NCBI GenBank assembly: GCA_051877575.1
Contig: JBJEJA010000037.1
Coordinates: forward strand, 1-7,914
Length of the DNA stretch: 7,914 nt
Direction: 5' to 3'
Source: UBA2882 sp051877575
Lineage (GTDB): Bacteria; Bacillota; Clostridia; Lachnospirales; Lachnospiraceae
Below, piece after piece: positions 1-6,174 of the stretch. The notes below the pieces were generated by a model. That model did not search any database and was not told where the DNA came from. It saw nothing but the letters and a program-made list of their open reading frames with translations. Both the position numbers and the translations under genes were made by a program. Every line of letters starts with the position of its first letter. Position 1 is the stretch's first letter.

Positions 1-1
1 C

Positions 2-82
2 AACCGTGCGTTCCACGATCTGTTGCTGGAACTGGGTCCCTTGGATTTTGGAAGCTTGCGAAAAGAAATCAGAGAAAATTAG
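2..82 (+). CDS. C-terminal fragment of an unidentified protein, cut by the window edge
   Basis: The frame beginning at base 2 is open for 26 codons and ends with TAG at 80-82. Its peptide has an amphipathic, protein-like composition: it contains LLLELGPLDF followed by the charged run LRKEIREN. The other two plus-strand frames give low-complexity or Cys/Trp-rich peptides that look less natural. The 5' end is outside the window, so the start and length are unknown. The gene would converge on the HAD gene that ends at 174. A mobile-element protein is one possibility because an inverted repeat follows at 98-142, but nothing in these residues identifies a family and I assign no function. It could also be a chance open frame. 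Confidence 0.3.
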   Translation, partial: NRAFHDLLLELGPLDFGSLRKEIREN

Positions 83-97
83 CAGTTTGGGGAACCT

Positions 98-142
98 GAC
101 ATGCAGATTGGCATTTTGATACCCTTTTGTCATCCGCATGTC
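98..142. repeat. 11-base imperfect inverted repeat downstream of the HAD gene
   Basis: GACATGCAGAT (98-108) faces ATCCGCATGTC (132-142), matching at 10 of 11 positions around a 23-base spacer. In minus-strand RNA the single mismatch becomes a G-U pair, so the fold is better as a transcript structure behind the HAD stop codon at 174. No T-run follows the distal arm on that strand, so it is not a standard intrinsic terminator. It may be a 3'-end stabilising structure, a weak terminator, or a relic of an element end beside the fragment at 2-82. Confidence 0.4.
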
Positions 143-173
143 TCGTCCCTGTTCAAAGAACAAATTGGTGCTT

Positions 174-833
174 TTACGAGATATAGTTCAATACTTCCTG
201 TAGCTCGTCTACCACACCTTCGGTCATCTCAAGATTTTGAAGATTTTTTCCTTGATTTGTATATCCCAGACAGCGTATTCCCGCATCTCTTGCGGCCGTA
301 CAGCCGGATGCGGAATCTTCTATTACAATGGCATTACTTGCACATGTCCCTGTCTTTTCCAGCATTCTGAGAAAAATATCAGGTGCCGGTTTTAAATGTT
401 CTATATCATCTCCGCCCATGATGTGATCGAAGAAAGGCTCTATTTCCAATCTTTCAAGAATACTCACAATAAAATAACGGTCCGAACCGGAACAGATTAC
501 CAACTTTTTTCCCATTTCTTTTAATTTATTTAACAAAAAAGTCAGTCCCTTGGATTCTCTCTGATTGTGGTCCTCCAGTATCTGTAAAACCAGATTGTAC
601 TGCCGTCCCGCCAACTTATGCGGGCTTTCCTGCACACCATTTGCAGTAATTACTTTCTTCCAGAACTCTTCATTGGAATATCCTACCGACAAGCTCAGGT
701 CATCTTCCAATATGTAGTTTTCAGCAGCACAGATTCTTTTTTTTGCTTCTGCATGCGCCCACTCAGTATCCATGATAACACCGTCAAAATCAAATATTAC
801 CAATTTAATTTCCTGCAAATTTTTTTCCTCCAT
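174..833 (-). CDS. HAD-superfamily hydrolase, beta-phosphoglucomutase-like (subfamily IA)
   Basis: This is a cytosolic HAD enzyme of 219 residues, the usual size for beta-phosphoglucomutase-like and small sugar-phosphatase members. All four HAD motifs are visible. Motif I is DFDGVIMDTE, with nucleophile Asp15 and acid/base Asp17. Motif II is CSGS, with Ser115 or Ser117. Motif III is Lys148 in HLKPAPD. Motif IV is Glu172-Asp173 in IEDSASG. The stretch between motifs I and II (about 25-105) is helical and fits a C1 cap. It is the last gene of the transporter operon, 6 bases after the ATPase gene. Family knowledge supports either a sugar-phosphate mutase or a phosphatase; the sequence does not decide. 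The start is uncertain. The ATG at 833 has GAGGG only one base upstream. A TTG at 818 (codon 6) sits 8 bases after GGAGG (827-831) and would give 214 residues. Translational coupling to the ATPase gene could equally support the ATG. Confidence 0.9.
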   Translation of the reverse strand: MEEKNLQEIKLVIFDFDGVIMDTEWAHAEAKKRICAAENYILEDDLSLSVGYSNEEFWKKVITANGVQESPHKLAGRQYNLVLQILEDHNQRESKGLTFLLNKLKEMGKKLVICSGSDRYFIVSILERLEIEPFFDHIMGGDDIEHLKPAPDIFLRMLEKTGTCASNAIVIEDSASGCTAARDAGIRCLGYTNQGKNLQNLEMTEGVVDELQEVLNYIS

Positions 834-839
834 GCCCTC

Positions 840-1991
840 TTATTCGCCATGAATGCTCAGAAGGTTCTCGGCATTCAACAGTTCTACACTTTCTTTTTGT
901 ATATAGCTTTCTGGATAACCCACATTCATTTCACTCTCTACATGGAAAAAACTCAGTTTCTCAGGGTCCAGCTTCCAGTAAACATCTTTTTTGCTTCCCA
1001 ATCCCCGATCAATCTCAATACTTGCAACACATTCGCTTCCATCCATATCAAAATACGCTCCCAGTCTGTTTCCATAGTTTTCCACATATTTGATGGTTAC
1101 AGGCACGCTCATTCCTTCTTCATTATTGGACAAAATGACATTTTCCGGTCTGATCCCCAAAAGAAATTGATCTTGTTTCTCTTTCTTCAGGAGTTCCAGC
1201 CATTCGTCATTCAGCCCTACATATGCATTCCCGATTTTTAGTTTTTTCTCCACCAGTTGTACCCTGACTATATTCATTGGCGGTGAGCCGATAAATTTTG
1301 CCGTAAACACATTAACCGGGCGATGATAAATGTTATAGGGCGTATCTGCCATCTGTATGTCACCGTTATACATAAGTACCACCTTTTGGCCTATGGTCAT
1401 AGCTTCAATCTGATCATGGGTGACATATACAAAGGTTGGATGATTTATCTCATGGAGCTTGACCAATTCTTTTCTTGCTGAAGCGCGAAGCTGTGCATCC
1501 AGATTGGAGAGAGGTTCATCCAAAAGAAAATATCTGGCATTTTTTACTGCGGCCCTCGCCAGCGCAACTCTCTGCCTCTGCCCACCGGATAACTGTCTGG
1601 GCAGTCTGTCCTCCAATCCGTCCAGTTTCAGAATCTTCATTACTTCCCCAATTTTTTTTTGCACTTCTTCTTTGGGCAGCTTATGGGTTCTTAATCCAAA
1701 AGCAATATTTTTATATACCGTCATATGAGGGAACAAAGCGTAATTTTGAAATACCATGGCAATATCCCTATCCCCACTGTCTATCTCGTTGACAATTTTT
1801 CCGCCCATATAGAGATTGCCCGATGTGACTTCTTCCAATCCGGCAATCATTCGAAGCGTCGTTGTTTTTCCGCAGCCTGATGGCCCTAATAATATAACTC
1901 GCTGCCCCGATTCGATCTCCAGATTTAGATCATTAATAACCTTTGTCTTTCCAAAGGATTTTGATACATGTTCAAATTTAATTGTATTCAT
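840..1991 (-). CDS. Carbohydrate ABC transporter ATP-binding protein, MsmK/UgpC/MalK type
   Basis: This 383-residue cytoplasmic ATPase drives the importer formed with the two permeases next to it. It is complete: Walker A GPSGCGKT (36-43), Q-loop Gln82, ABC signature LSGGQ (134-138), Walker B with Asp158 and Glu159 in FLLDEP, D-loop SNLD (162-165) and H-loop His192. A C-terminal MalK-like regulatory (TOBE/OB) domain starts near 237 and contains GIRPENV (279-285). The protein runs roughly 20-25 residues beyond the usual family end, and that tail has no motif I recognise. The start is the ATG at 1991, 15 bases after the stop of the MalG-type permease; its AGGAG-rich leader overlaps that stop codon. 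Many Firmicutes use one unlinked shared MsmK, so an in-operon copy suggests a dedicated ATPase (inference). The exact substrate class is not shown, so I give no gene symbol. Confidence 0.95.
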   Translation of the reverse strand: MNTIKFEHVSKSFGKTKVINDLNLEIESGQRVILLGPSGCGKTTTLRMIAGLEEVTSGNLYMGGKIVNEIDSGDRDIAMVFQNYALFPHMTVYKNIAFGLRTHKLPKEEVQKKIGEVMKILKLDGLEDRLPRQLSGGQRQRVALARAAVKNARYFLLDEPLSNLDAQLRASARKELVKLHEINHPTFVYVTHDQIEAMTIGQKVVLMYNGDIQMADTPYNIYHRPVNVFTAKFIGSPPMNIVRVQLVEKKLKIGNAYVGLNDEWLELLKKEKQDQFLLGIRPENVILSNNEEGMSVPVTIKYVENYGNRLGAYFDMDGSECVASIEIDRGLGSKKDVYWKLDPEKLSFFHVESEMNVGYPESYIQKESVELLNAENLLSIHGE

Positions 1992-2006
1992 AAAGCTACT
2001 CTTCTC

Positions 2007-2840
2007 CTATCCTTTTATACCCGAGCTTGCATAGGTGCTCATAATATAGCGCTGACAGACCGCAAACAGGATCAGCGGTATAATCATCGTAGCCGTTGCC
2101 ATGGCCATGGAAATAGACATATCAGGGCTTCCTTCCGCTCCCACAAATTTCTGCAATGCCAGAGAAAGCGTGTAAACCTCTTCGGACTTTAAAATCAGCC
2201 TCGGCCATACATATTCGTTCCACGAATTAATAAAGAAAATGATCGCCGTGGAGATAACCGCCGGACGTATGATCGGCAATACGATTCTTGTCATAATGAT
2301 TTTGTGCGGTGTTTTTTCCAGCCACGCCACCTCTATCAGCGATTTCGGTATGGAACGCATCTGCTGTCGCAGCAGAAAAATTCCCATGGCATCACTTAAC
2401 TGCGGCAGTATAACCCCCCACACATTGTCCAGCAGATCAATTTTGGAAAGCGTAATATAATTGGGAATCATGGTTACGGAGAAAGGAATAAACATGGTGC
2501 TGATCAAAATGAAATATAATATATTCTTTCCCGGGAATTTCAGATAAACAAAGGCATATGCCACAATAAAGCTGGTAAACACTTTAAATATCATTACGGC
2601 TGTCGCTATAAAAAATGTGTTAAATACAATTCTGAAATAAGGAATCTTCGTGGTTATTGTGACATAATTATCCGCTGTGGGATTCTGTGGTAATATAGAA
2701 AGTACATTCCCATATATCTCTTTCTGTGTTTTGAAGGAATTCGCAATGGCAAACACAATGGGATAGAGCATGAGCACAACCAGCAATATTAATAATATGT
2801 GAATCCACCAGTTTCTTTTGTTACTTTTTTTAGTTCTCAT
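2007..2840 (-). CDS. Carbohydrate ABC transporter permease, MalG/UgpE type
   Basis: This 277-residue inner-membrane permease has about six hydrophobic segments: one at the N-terminus (about 12-33) and the rest across the BPD_transp_1 core (about 70-265). The core includes YAFVYLKFPGKN and SWNEYVWP, a typical MalG/CUT1 signature. The start is the ATG at 2838-2840, because AAAGGA (2848-2853) lies 7 bases upstream and the protein then begins with a basic segment before the first membrane helix. An open frame continues upstream to 2984, but it encodes atypical residues read out of frame from the neighbour. The start overlaps the end of the MalF-type gene by 11 bases, so translation is probably coupled. 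The cytoplasmic EAA loop is odd: it reads EVAWLEKTP (170-178), with Lys176 where the family has a near-invariant Gly. Confidence 0.94.
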   Translation of the reverse strand: MRTKKSNKRNWWIHILLILLVVLMLYPIVFAIANSFKTQKEIYGNVLSILPQNPTADNYVTITTKIPYFRIVFNTFFIATAVMIFKVFTSFIVAYAFVYLKFPGKNILYFILISTMFIPFSVTMIPNYITLSKIDLLDNVWGVILPQLSDAMGIFLLRQQMRSIPKSLIEVAWLEKTPHKIIMTRIVLPIIRPAVISTAIIFFINSWNEYVWPRLILKSEEVYTLSLALQKFVGAEGSPDMSISMAMATATMIIPLILFAVCQRYIMSTYASSGIKG

Positions 2841-3774
2841 AATATATTCCTTTCTCAACGAACCGAATTTCAAGGAATAAAAGTAGACCGAAGAGCAACA
2901 TTGCCAATACTGCCATTGCCGATGCCGATCCTGTCTGGAAAATAGTAAACGCTTCTTTATATACCGCATAAATAAGATTGGCACTTCCGTTGTTGGGTCC
3001 CCCTTGCGTCAAGACATTGATTGGTGTAAATACCCATTGAAGTCCCCATACCAGTGTAATGAGCAATGTATAGATCCCCGTGGAGGAACTCATAGGAACA
3101 ATAATCTTTAAAAATATTTCCCAGTTGGGAGTCTTCTCCAGGCGAGCTGTTTCAATCAGTTCCATAGGGACACTTCCCACTGCCGCCATCAGTACGATGA
3201 CGTTATATCCAAACATTTTCCAAGAAGTTACCAAACTCAGTACAACGATTACCAAACCGCTTGTCTGGGACCATATGGGAAAATCCACTCCAAAACTTTT
3301 AAATATCGTCGCAATGGGACCGGAAAGCGGATTCAAGATCCATGACATGATAATGGCACCTACTACCAGTGAAATCAGACTGGGAATAAACAATGTCGTT
3401 TTATAAAAAGATTTTCCCTTTTTAATTACAAATGAAAGTACATACGATATAATATACGGAAGCACAAAATCGATTACGATAAACAAAAGAATATACCACA
3501 CCGTATTACATAAGACCTTGTGAAACGTAGGATCTGTCAAAATCTTCTCATAATTGTCCAACCCCACAAACTTTTTATCGGGACTTACCATATTCCATTT
3601 ATAAAAACTCAATTCCACAGTCCGAATGATCGGCCAAAACATAAAAATTGAAAATACAATGATAGTCGGCAGCATGAGTCCTAAAGCCAGTACGCGTTCC
3701 TTCCTCATCCTTATCCTTTTAGTTGTCTTCTTTTTTTTCAATCGCTTTTGTGTATTTCCCATTTCCATCTTCAC
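2830..3774 (-). CDS. Carbohydrate ABC transporter permease, MalF/UgpA type
   Basis: This inner-membrane permease has up to 314 residues. After a Lys/Arg-rich cytoplasmic head (about 8-27) come six predicted membrane segments. Family marks include WPIIRTVELSFYKW, FVGLDNYEKIL and LTQGGPNNGSANLIY (255-269), typical of UgpA/MalF-like CUT1 subunits. It pairs with the MalG-type subunit encoded immediately downstream. The start is uncertain. GTG at 3774 gives the longest form, 4 bases after the TIM-barrel gene, but has no clear ribosome site. ATGs at 3768 and 3762 are in frame. A further ATG at 3708 follows AAAGGA closely and gives MRKERVLALG, 22 residues shorter. The EAA loop reads ETARLEKTP (208-216), replacing the canonical EAAxxDGAS; the partner permease carries the same replacement. 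Confidence 0.93.
   Translation of the reverse strand: MKMEMGNTQKRLKKKKTTKRIRMRKERVLALGLMLPTIIVFSIFMFWPIIRTVELSFYKWNMVSPDKKFVGLDNYEKILTDPTFHKVLCNTVWYILLFIVIDFVLPYIISYVLSFVIKKGKSFYKTTLFIPSLISLVVGAIIMSWILNPLSGPIATIFKSFGVDFPIWSQTSGLVIVVLSLVTSWKMFGYNVIVLMAAVGSVPMELIETARLEKTPNWEIFLKIIVPMSSSTGIYTLLITLVWGLQWVFTPINVLTQGGPNNGSANLIYAVYKEAFTIFQTGSASAMAVLAMLLFGLLLFLEIRFVEKGIYYEN
2848..2853 (-). promoter_or_regulatory. Ribosome binding site fixing the MalG-type permease start
   Basis: On the minus strand AAAGGA sits 7 bases before the ATG at 2840. It lies inside the last codons of the upstream permease gene. It argues for the internal ATG rather than the longer open frame that begins at 2984. Confidence 0.75.
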
Positions 3775-3778
3775 TTTC

Positions 3779-4600
3779 TTATTCTGATACCAACTGCAGA
3801 ACCTGTCTGACTTCGTTCTCGATCAAATCAACCGTGATATGTCGGCCCGGCGCATATTCCAAAATCCAGTCCGCCTTCGGAGTTTCCTTTTCCATGCATC
3901 GGAACAGTTGCCTCAGATTTTCTTTTTTTAATATCATATCCTGCTCAAACAACGGTCTGTGTATATCCCCGCTTCCATCATTGTTGTGCAGATGATAGGA
4001 TCCAATTTTGTTTCTCAGTTGCCGGATCACATTCTCAAGATCCCATTTATTCAAAATGGCATGACCAATATCAATCAAACAGCCTACGGACTGCGGGATT
4101 TTTTGAAACAAAGCAATAAATTCATCCTCATTAAACAGCATATTTCCATATATTGTCTCACCAACATTCTCAACCAGAAGATGAACTCCCTCTTTCTCCG
4201 CTTCTTTTCCGATTTCACAAATTGTTTCTATAACATTTTGCTGATACTGTTCTTTTTCTTCCGGTTTAAATCCACGCTGATGAGTATGCATAACAATAGA
4301 TTCTGCGCCAAAGGTTTTGTATACCCGGAATGCCATTTTATATGCCTCGATCATTTTTTTATGCTCGATGCTGTCCAAAGGACTTGTTGCTTCAACCTCC
4401 ATATATGGTCCGTGAAAGGTGATGGCATACTTTGCAAAACGCTCTTTCTGGTTCAAAAGCTTCTTCATATATTCAGGTTTGTCCGAAAACATGGACAGTT
4501 CTGCCCCGGCATCGGCAAACTCCAATCTTTCTAATATCTCATACAAAAAATCATATTGGTCGAAATCAACGCAATAGCAGGCGATATTCAATAATCTCAT
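3779..4600 (-). CDS. TIM-barrel enzyme of the AP-endonuclease-2 / xylose-isomerase-like family (sugar phosphate isomerase/epimerase type)
   Basis: This is a cytosolic enzyme of 273 residues from the ATG at 4600. AAGGAG (4610-4615) lies 9 bases before that ATG, whereas an in-frame ATG at 4618 has no ribosome site. The fold and motifs match the PF01261 superfamily: FHGPY (His63), VMHTH (His105, His107), LLVEN (Glu144), LIDIGHA (Asp177, His180), YHLHNNDGSGDIH (His203 or His205, Asp212, His214) and ILEYAPG (Glu248). These can be placed one-for-one on the nine metal ligands of endonuclease IV, so a two- or three-metal centre is likely (inference). Members isomerise or epimerise sugars, act in inositol or hydroxypyruvate metabolism, or cut DNA at abasic sites. 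The position between the binding protein and permease genes favours a sugar role. The gene lies 59 bases after the binding-protein gene and 4 bases before the permease gene. The substrate cannot be told from sequence. Confidence 0.87.
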   Translation of the reverse strand: MRLLNIACYCVDFDQYDFLYEILERLEFADAGAELSMFSDKPEYMKKLLNQKERFAKYAITFHGPYMEVEATSPLDSIEHKKMIEAYKMAFRVYKTFGAESIVMHTHQRGFKPEEKEQYQQNVIETICEIGKEAEKEGVHLLVENVGETIYGNMLFNEDEFIALFQKIPQSVGCLIDIGHAILNKWDLENVIRQLRNKIGSYHLHNNDGSGDIHRPLFEQDMILKKENLRQLFRCMEKETPKADWILEYAPGRHITVDLIENEVRQVLQLVSE

Positions 4601-4609
4601 ATTTCTTAA

Positions 4610-4615
4610 CTCCTT
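4610..4615 (-). promoter_or_regulatory. Ribosome binding site fixing the TIM-barrel enzyme start
   Basis: On the minus strand AAGGAG stands 9 bases before the ATG at 4600. The competing ATG at 4618 lies upstream of this site and is preceded only by an AT-rich stretch. Confidence 0.75.
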
Positions 4616-4630
4616 CATAAATAACCGAAA

Positions 4631-4649
4631 GGGAGGAAATCCCCCTCCC
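4631..4649 (-). terminator. GC-rich intercistronic hairpin after the binding-protein gene
   Basis: The arms GGGAGG and CCTCCC (4644-4649 and 4631-4636) pair perfectly over 6 bases around a 7-base loop, 10 bases after the binding-protein stop codon. On the minus strand the arm is followed by TTTCGGTTATTT, an interrupted T-tract, so termination should be partial at best. By analogy with malE-malF type operons, the hairpin may protect the 3' end of the binding-protein message and lower expression of the downstream genes, giving excess binding protein over permease (inference). Confidence 0.55.
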
Positions 4650-4659
4650 GGAATATTTT

Positions 4660-6024
4660 TTACTGAGCCATCAGCTCATTGGCTTTTTCTTGCATCTCGC
4701 CCAAAGCTTCTGTCGCTGTCTTTTCACCATTCATAATCACATCTCTTGTATCCAGCAAGCCCTGCTCAATTTCCAGTCCGGCATCTCCCGGGAATGAAAC
4801 GAAGGGTACCAGATATTCCATCTGATCCAGACATGCATTCAACTGAGGAGCTTCTTTCAGATATTCCTGAAATTCTTCCAATTCATTTACATCTTTACGC
4901 GGTGGTACATATCCGGTCGCTTTCGTCCAGTCTACATGTGCTTCCGCTGTTGTGATAAACTGGATCCACTCCCATGCGCCCTGCTGCTCCTCTTCATCTA
5001 AAGCAGTAATAGCCAGGAAATTGCCACCTACAGGGATGCGTCTCTCATTTGCACCATAGGAAGGCATAGGTCCTGTTACCATCTCAAAATCAGACGCATC
5101 AATAATACCTGTGCTCCAACCGATGGTTGCTGAGATCATTGCAACTTTTCCACTGGAAAAGGCTTCTTTGATAGGCTCGCCCAATACATAAGTTGCCGCT
5201 CTATCCTCGTTAATCAGGTCAGACATTTTCTGTAGCGCTTCACATCCTTCTTCGGATGCGAATGTAGCAGTCATGGTGCCGTCATCATTGTAATTAACCA
5301 TGCGTCCGCCATTTGACTCAATTTCAAACTGTTCAATCCAAAAATCGCTGGCTGCTGCGATCGCAAGACCGTACTCTCCCGTGTTTTCTTTTACGGTTCT
5401 GGCCCAGTCGTACAGCTCATCAATTGTCTGGGGAAGATTATCTGTATCCAAACCCGCTTCTTTTAATAAGTCTACATTATAGTACATAACAGGTGTACTG
5501 AGGGAATAGGGAACCCCGGCAACCTTTCCATCCTGAGTGGTGCACAATTCAATGATGTTAGGAAGGTAGTTGTCCAGATAGCTTTCGTCCAATTCTTTAA
5601 TGTCCACATACTGATGATTTTCAGTAAAGTAGTTTAACCAATAATAACCAACCTGAATGACTGCGGGCGCATTTCCTGCGGCTGCTTCTGCTTGTAACTG
5701 CTGCATAATTCCTTTGTAATCCTCTGTCATAAATACAGGCTTAACCTCGTATTTATCCTGACTTGCATTAAATATTTCCGCATATTCCTCGATTGTCGGT
5801 CCTCCGGCAGTCTCGGAATTTTTGTGCCAATATTCAATGACAATTCTTTCTGCTGTTTCTTCTGCATCCGAAGTTTCATCGTTTGTTTCTGCAGGTGCTA
5901 ATACTACCTGTGTTTCTTCTGTCTCACCGGCAGTTTGTTCTGCTGAACCTGCACCGCATCCTACAAGACCGGTCAGCACACACCCTGCTAAAACTCCTGC
6001 CAGCAGTCTGGTAAATCTTTTCAT
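4660..6024 (-). CDS. Extracellular carbohydrate-binding lipoprotein of an ABC importer (UgpB/MalE-like, family 1)
   Basis: This 454-residue substrate-binding protein would be anchored outside the membrane. The N-terminus has basic residues, a hydrophobic stretch and a lipobox LVGC with Cys23 as the acylated residue. An acidic, Glu/Thr/Ala-rich linker (about 24-60) follows, then the two-lobed binding domain starting at IVIEYWHKN. Family marks include the segment beginning GVPYSLSTPVMYYN, the FSSGKVAM segment and a C-terminal run from FPGDAGLEIEQG to the end. The start is the ATG at 6024, 7 bases after GGAGGT (6032-6037); the in-frame ATG at 6039 is excluded because it contains that site. It is the first gene of the operon, with its own promoter and a downstream hairpin, as expected for the most abundant component. 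The aromatic-rich segment GYYWLNYF would fit a sugar-stacking surface, but the ligand is unknown. Confidence 0.95.
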   Translation of the reverse strand: MKRFTRLLAGVLAGCVLTGLVGCGAGSAEQTAGETEETQVVLAPAETNDETSDAEETAERIVIEYWHKNSETAGGPTIEEYAEIFNASQDKYEVKPVFMTEDYKGIMQQLQAEAAAGNAPAVIQVGYYWLNYFTENHQYVDIKELDESYLDNYLPNIIELCTTQDGKVAGVPYSLSTPVMYYNVDLLKEAGLDTDNLPQTIDELYDWARTVKENTGEYGLAIAAASDFWIEQFEIESNGGRMVNYNDDGTMTATFASEEGCEALQKMSDLINEDRAATYVLGEPIKEAFSSGKVAMISATIGWSTGIIDASDFEMVTGPMPSYGANERRIPVGGNFLAITALDEEEQQGAWEWIQFITTAEAHVDWTKATGYVPPRKDVNELEEFQEYLKEAPQLNACLDQMEYLVPFVSFPGDAGLEIEQGLLDTRDVIMNGEKTATEALGEMQEKANELMAQ

Positions 6025-6031
6025 TTTTCTT

Positions 6032-6037
6032 ACCTCC
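6032..6037 (-). promoter_or_regulatory. Ribosome binding site of the binding-protein gene
   Basis: On the minus strand GGAGGT precedes the ATG at 6024 by 7 bases. It overlaps the alternative ATG at 6039, which makes that upstream start implausible. Confidence 0.85.
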
Positions 6038-6074
6038 ATATTTTAGGGAATGTATTTTGTTCCTTACAAACCGA

Positions 6075-6102
6075 ATTATAAGTTCCACCTTTGCATCCGC
6101 AA
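6075..6102 (-). promoter_or_regulatory. Predicted sigma-A promoter for the six-gene transport operon
   Basis: On the minus strand a perfect TATAAT (-10, 6075-6080) is preceded after 16 bases by TTGCGG (6097-6102), a weak -35 matching TTGACA at the first three positions. Transcription would begin near 6068, leaving a leader of about 44 bases before the ATG at 6024. The strong -10 with a poor -35 and short spacer suggests an activator-assisted or tightly controlled promoter (inference). The palindrome at 6090-6103 covers the -35 and the upstream part of the spacer. Confidence 0.6.
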
Positions 6103-6103
6103 A
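6090..6103. promoter_or_regulatory. 14-base palindrome over the operon -35 region, candidate operator
   Basis: TTTGC (6090-6094) and GCAAA (6099-6103) form a perfect 5-base inverted repeat around ATCC. It coincides with the -35 element and part of the spacer of the minus-strand promoter, so a protein bound here would occlude RNA polymerase. It does not match the CcpA cre consensus well. Which regulator would bind is not shown. Confidence 0.4.
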
Positions 6104-6110
6104 TCAAAGA

Positions 6111-6130
6111 CTTGTAAAGTTTTGTAAAAT
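6111..6130. promoter_or_regulatory. Tandem TTGTAAA direct repeat with 10-base phasing, candidate DeoR-type site
   Basis: CTTGTAAAGT (6111-6120) is followed directly by TTTGTAAAAT (6121-6130), so TTGTAAA recurs with exactly one helical turn of spacing. A related TTTGTAAG lies on the opposite strand at 6063-6070. The pair lies just upstream of the -35 of the minus-strand promoter, roughly -43 to -62 from the predicted start. DeoR-family operators are often short repeats 10-11 bases apart, so this is a candidate binding site for one or both regulators encoded alongside. Confidence 0.4.
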
Positions 6131-6144
6131 TTGAGTATATTGTA

Positions 6145-6174
6145 TTGACTTTCCTGTTCTTTTTGAAATAAAAT
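6145..6174 (+). promoter_or_regulatory. Predicted sigma-A promoter for the two DeoR-family regulator genes
   Basis: TTGACT (6145-6150) and TAAAAT (6169-6174) are separated by 18 bases, with an AT-rich spacer. Transcription would begin near 6181, giving a leader of about 60 bases before the ATG at 6240. The -10 abuts the inverted repeat at 6174-6209, which suggests autoregulation (inference). Confidence 0.55.

Noticed and set aside
150..162. TGTTC-AAA-GAACA mini-palindrome as a terminator of the operon
   Set aside because: The stem is only 5 bases and AT-rich with no T-run on the minus strand. It is too weak to call.
101..370. An 89-codon plus-strand open frame overlapping the end of the HAD gene
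   Set aside because: Most of it is antisense to the well-supported HAD gene, it has no ribosome site, and the peptide has no family features.
618..1241. Long plus-strand open frame of 207 codons
   Set aside because: It is antisense to the HAD and ATPase genes, both of which have complete motif sets. The peptide is Phe/His-rich and typical of a shadow frame.
2841..2984. Upstream extension of the MalG-type permease
   Set aside because: The extension is read out of frame through the MalF-type gene and gives Arg/Gln/Trp/Cys-rich residues. The ATG at 2840 has a proper ribosome site and a normal permease N-terminus.
3959..4534. Plus-strand open frame of 191 codons
   Set aside because: It is antisense to the TIM-barrel gene, with no ribosome site and a Phe/Cys-rich, unnatural composition.
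3779..4600. Glycerophosphodiester phosphodiesterase (UgpQ-type), suggested by the Ugp-like transporter
   Set aside because: UgpQ is also a TIM barrel, but its characteristic HRG start motif and ENT(L)xAF pattern are absent. The motifs match the AP-endonuclease-2 family instead.
6085..6110. Catabolite-responsive (CcpA cre) element near the operon promoter
   Set aside because: The palindrome with a central CG-containing core was compared with the TGWNANCGNTNWCA pattern, and the flanking positions do not fit.
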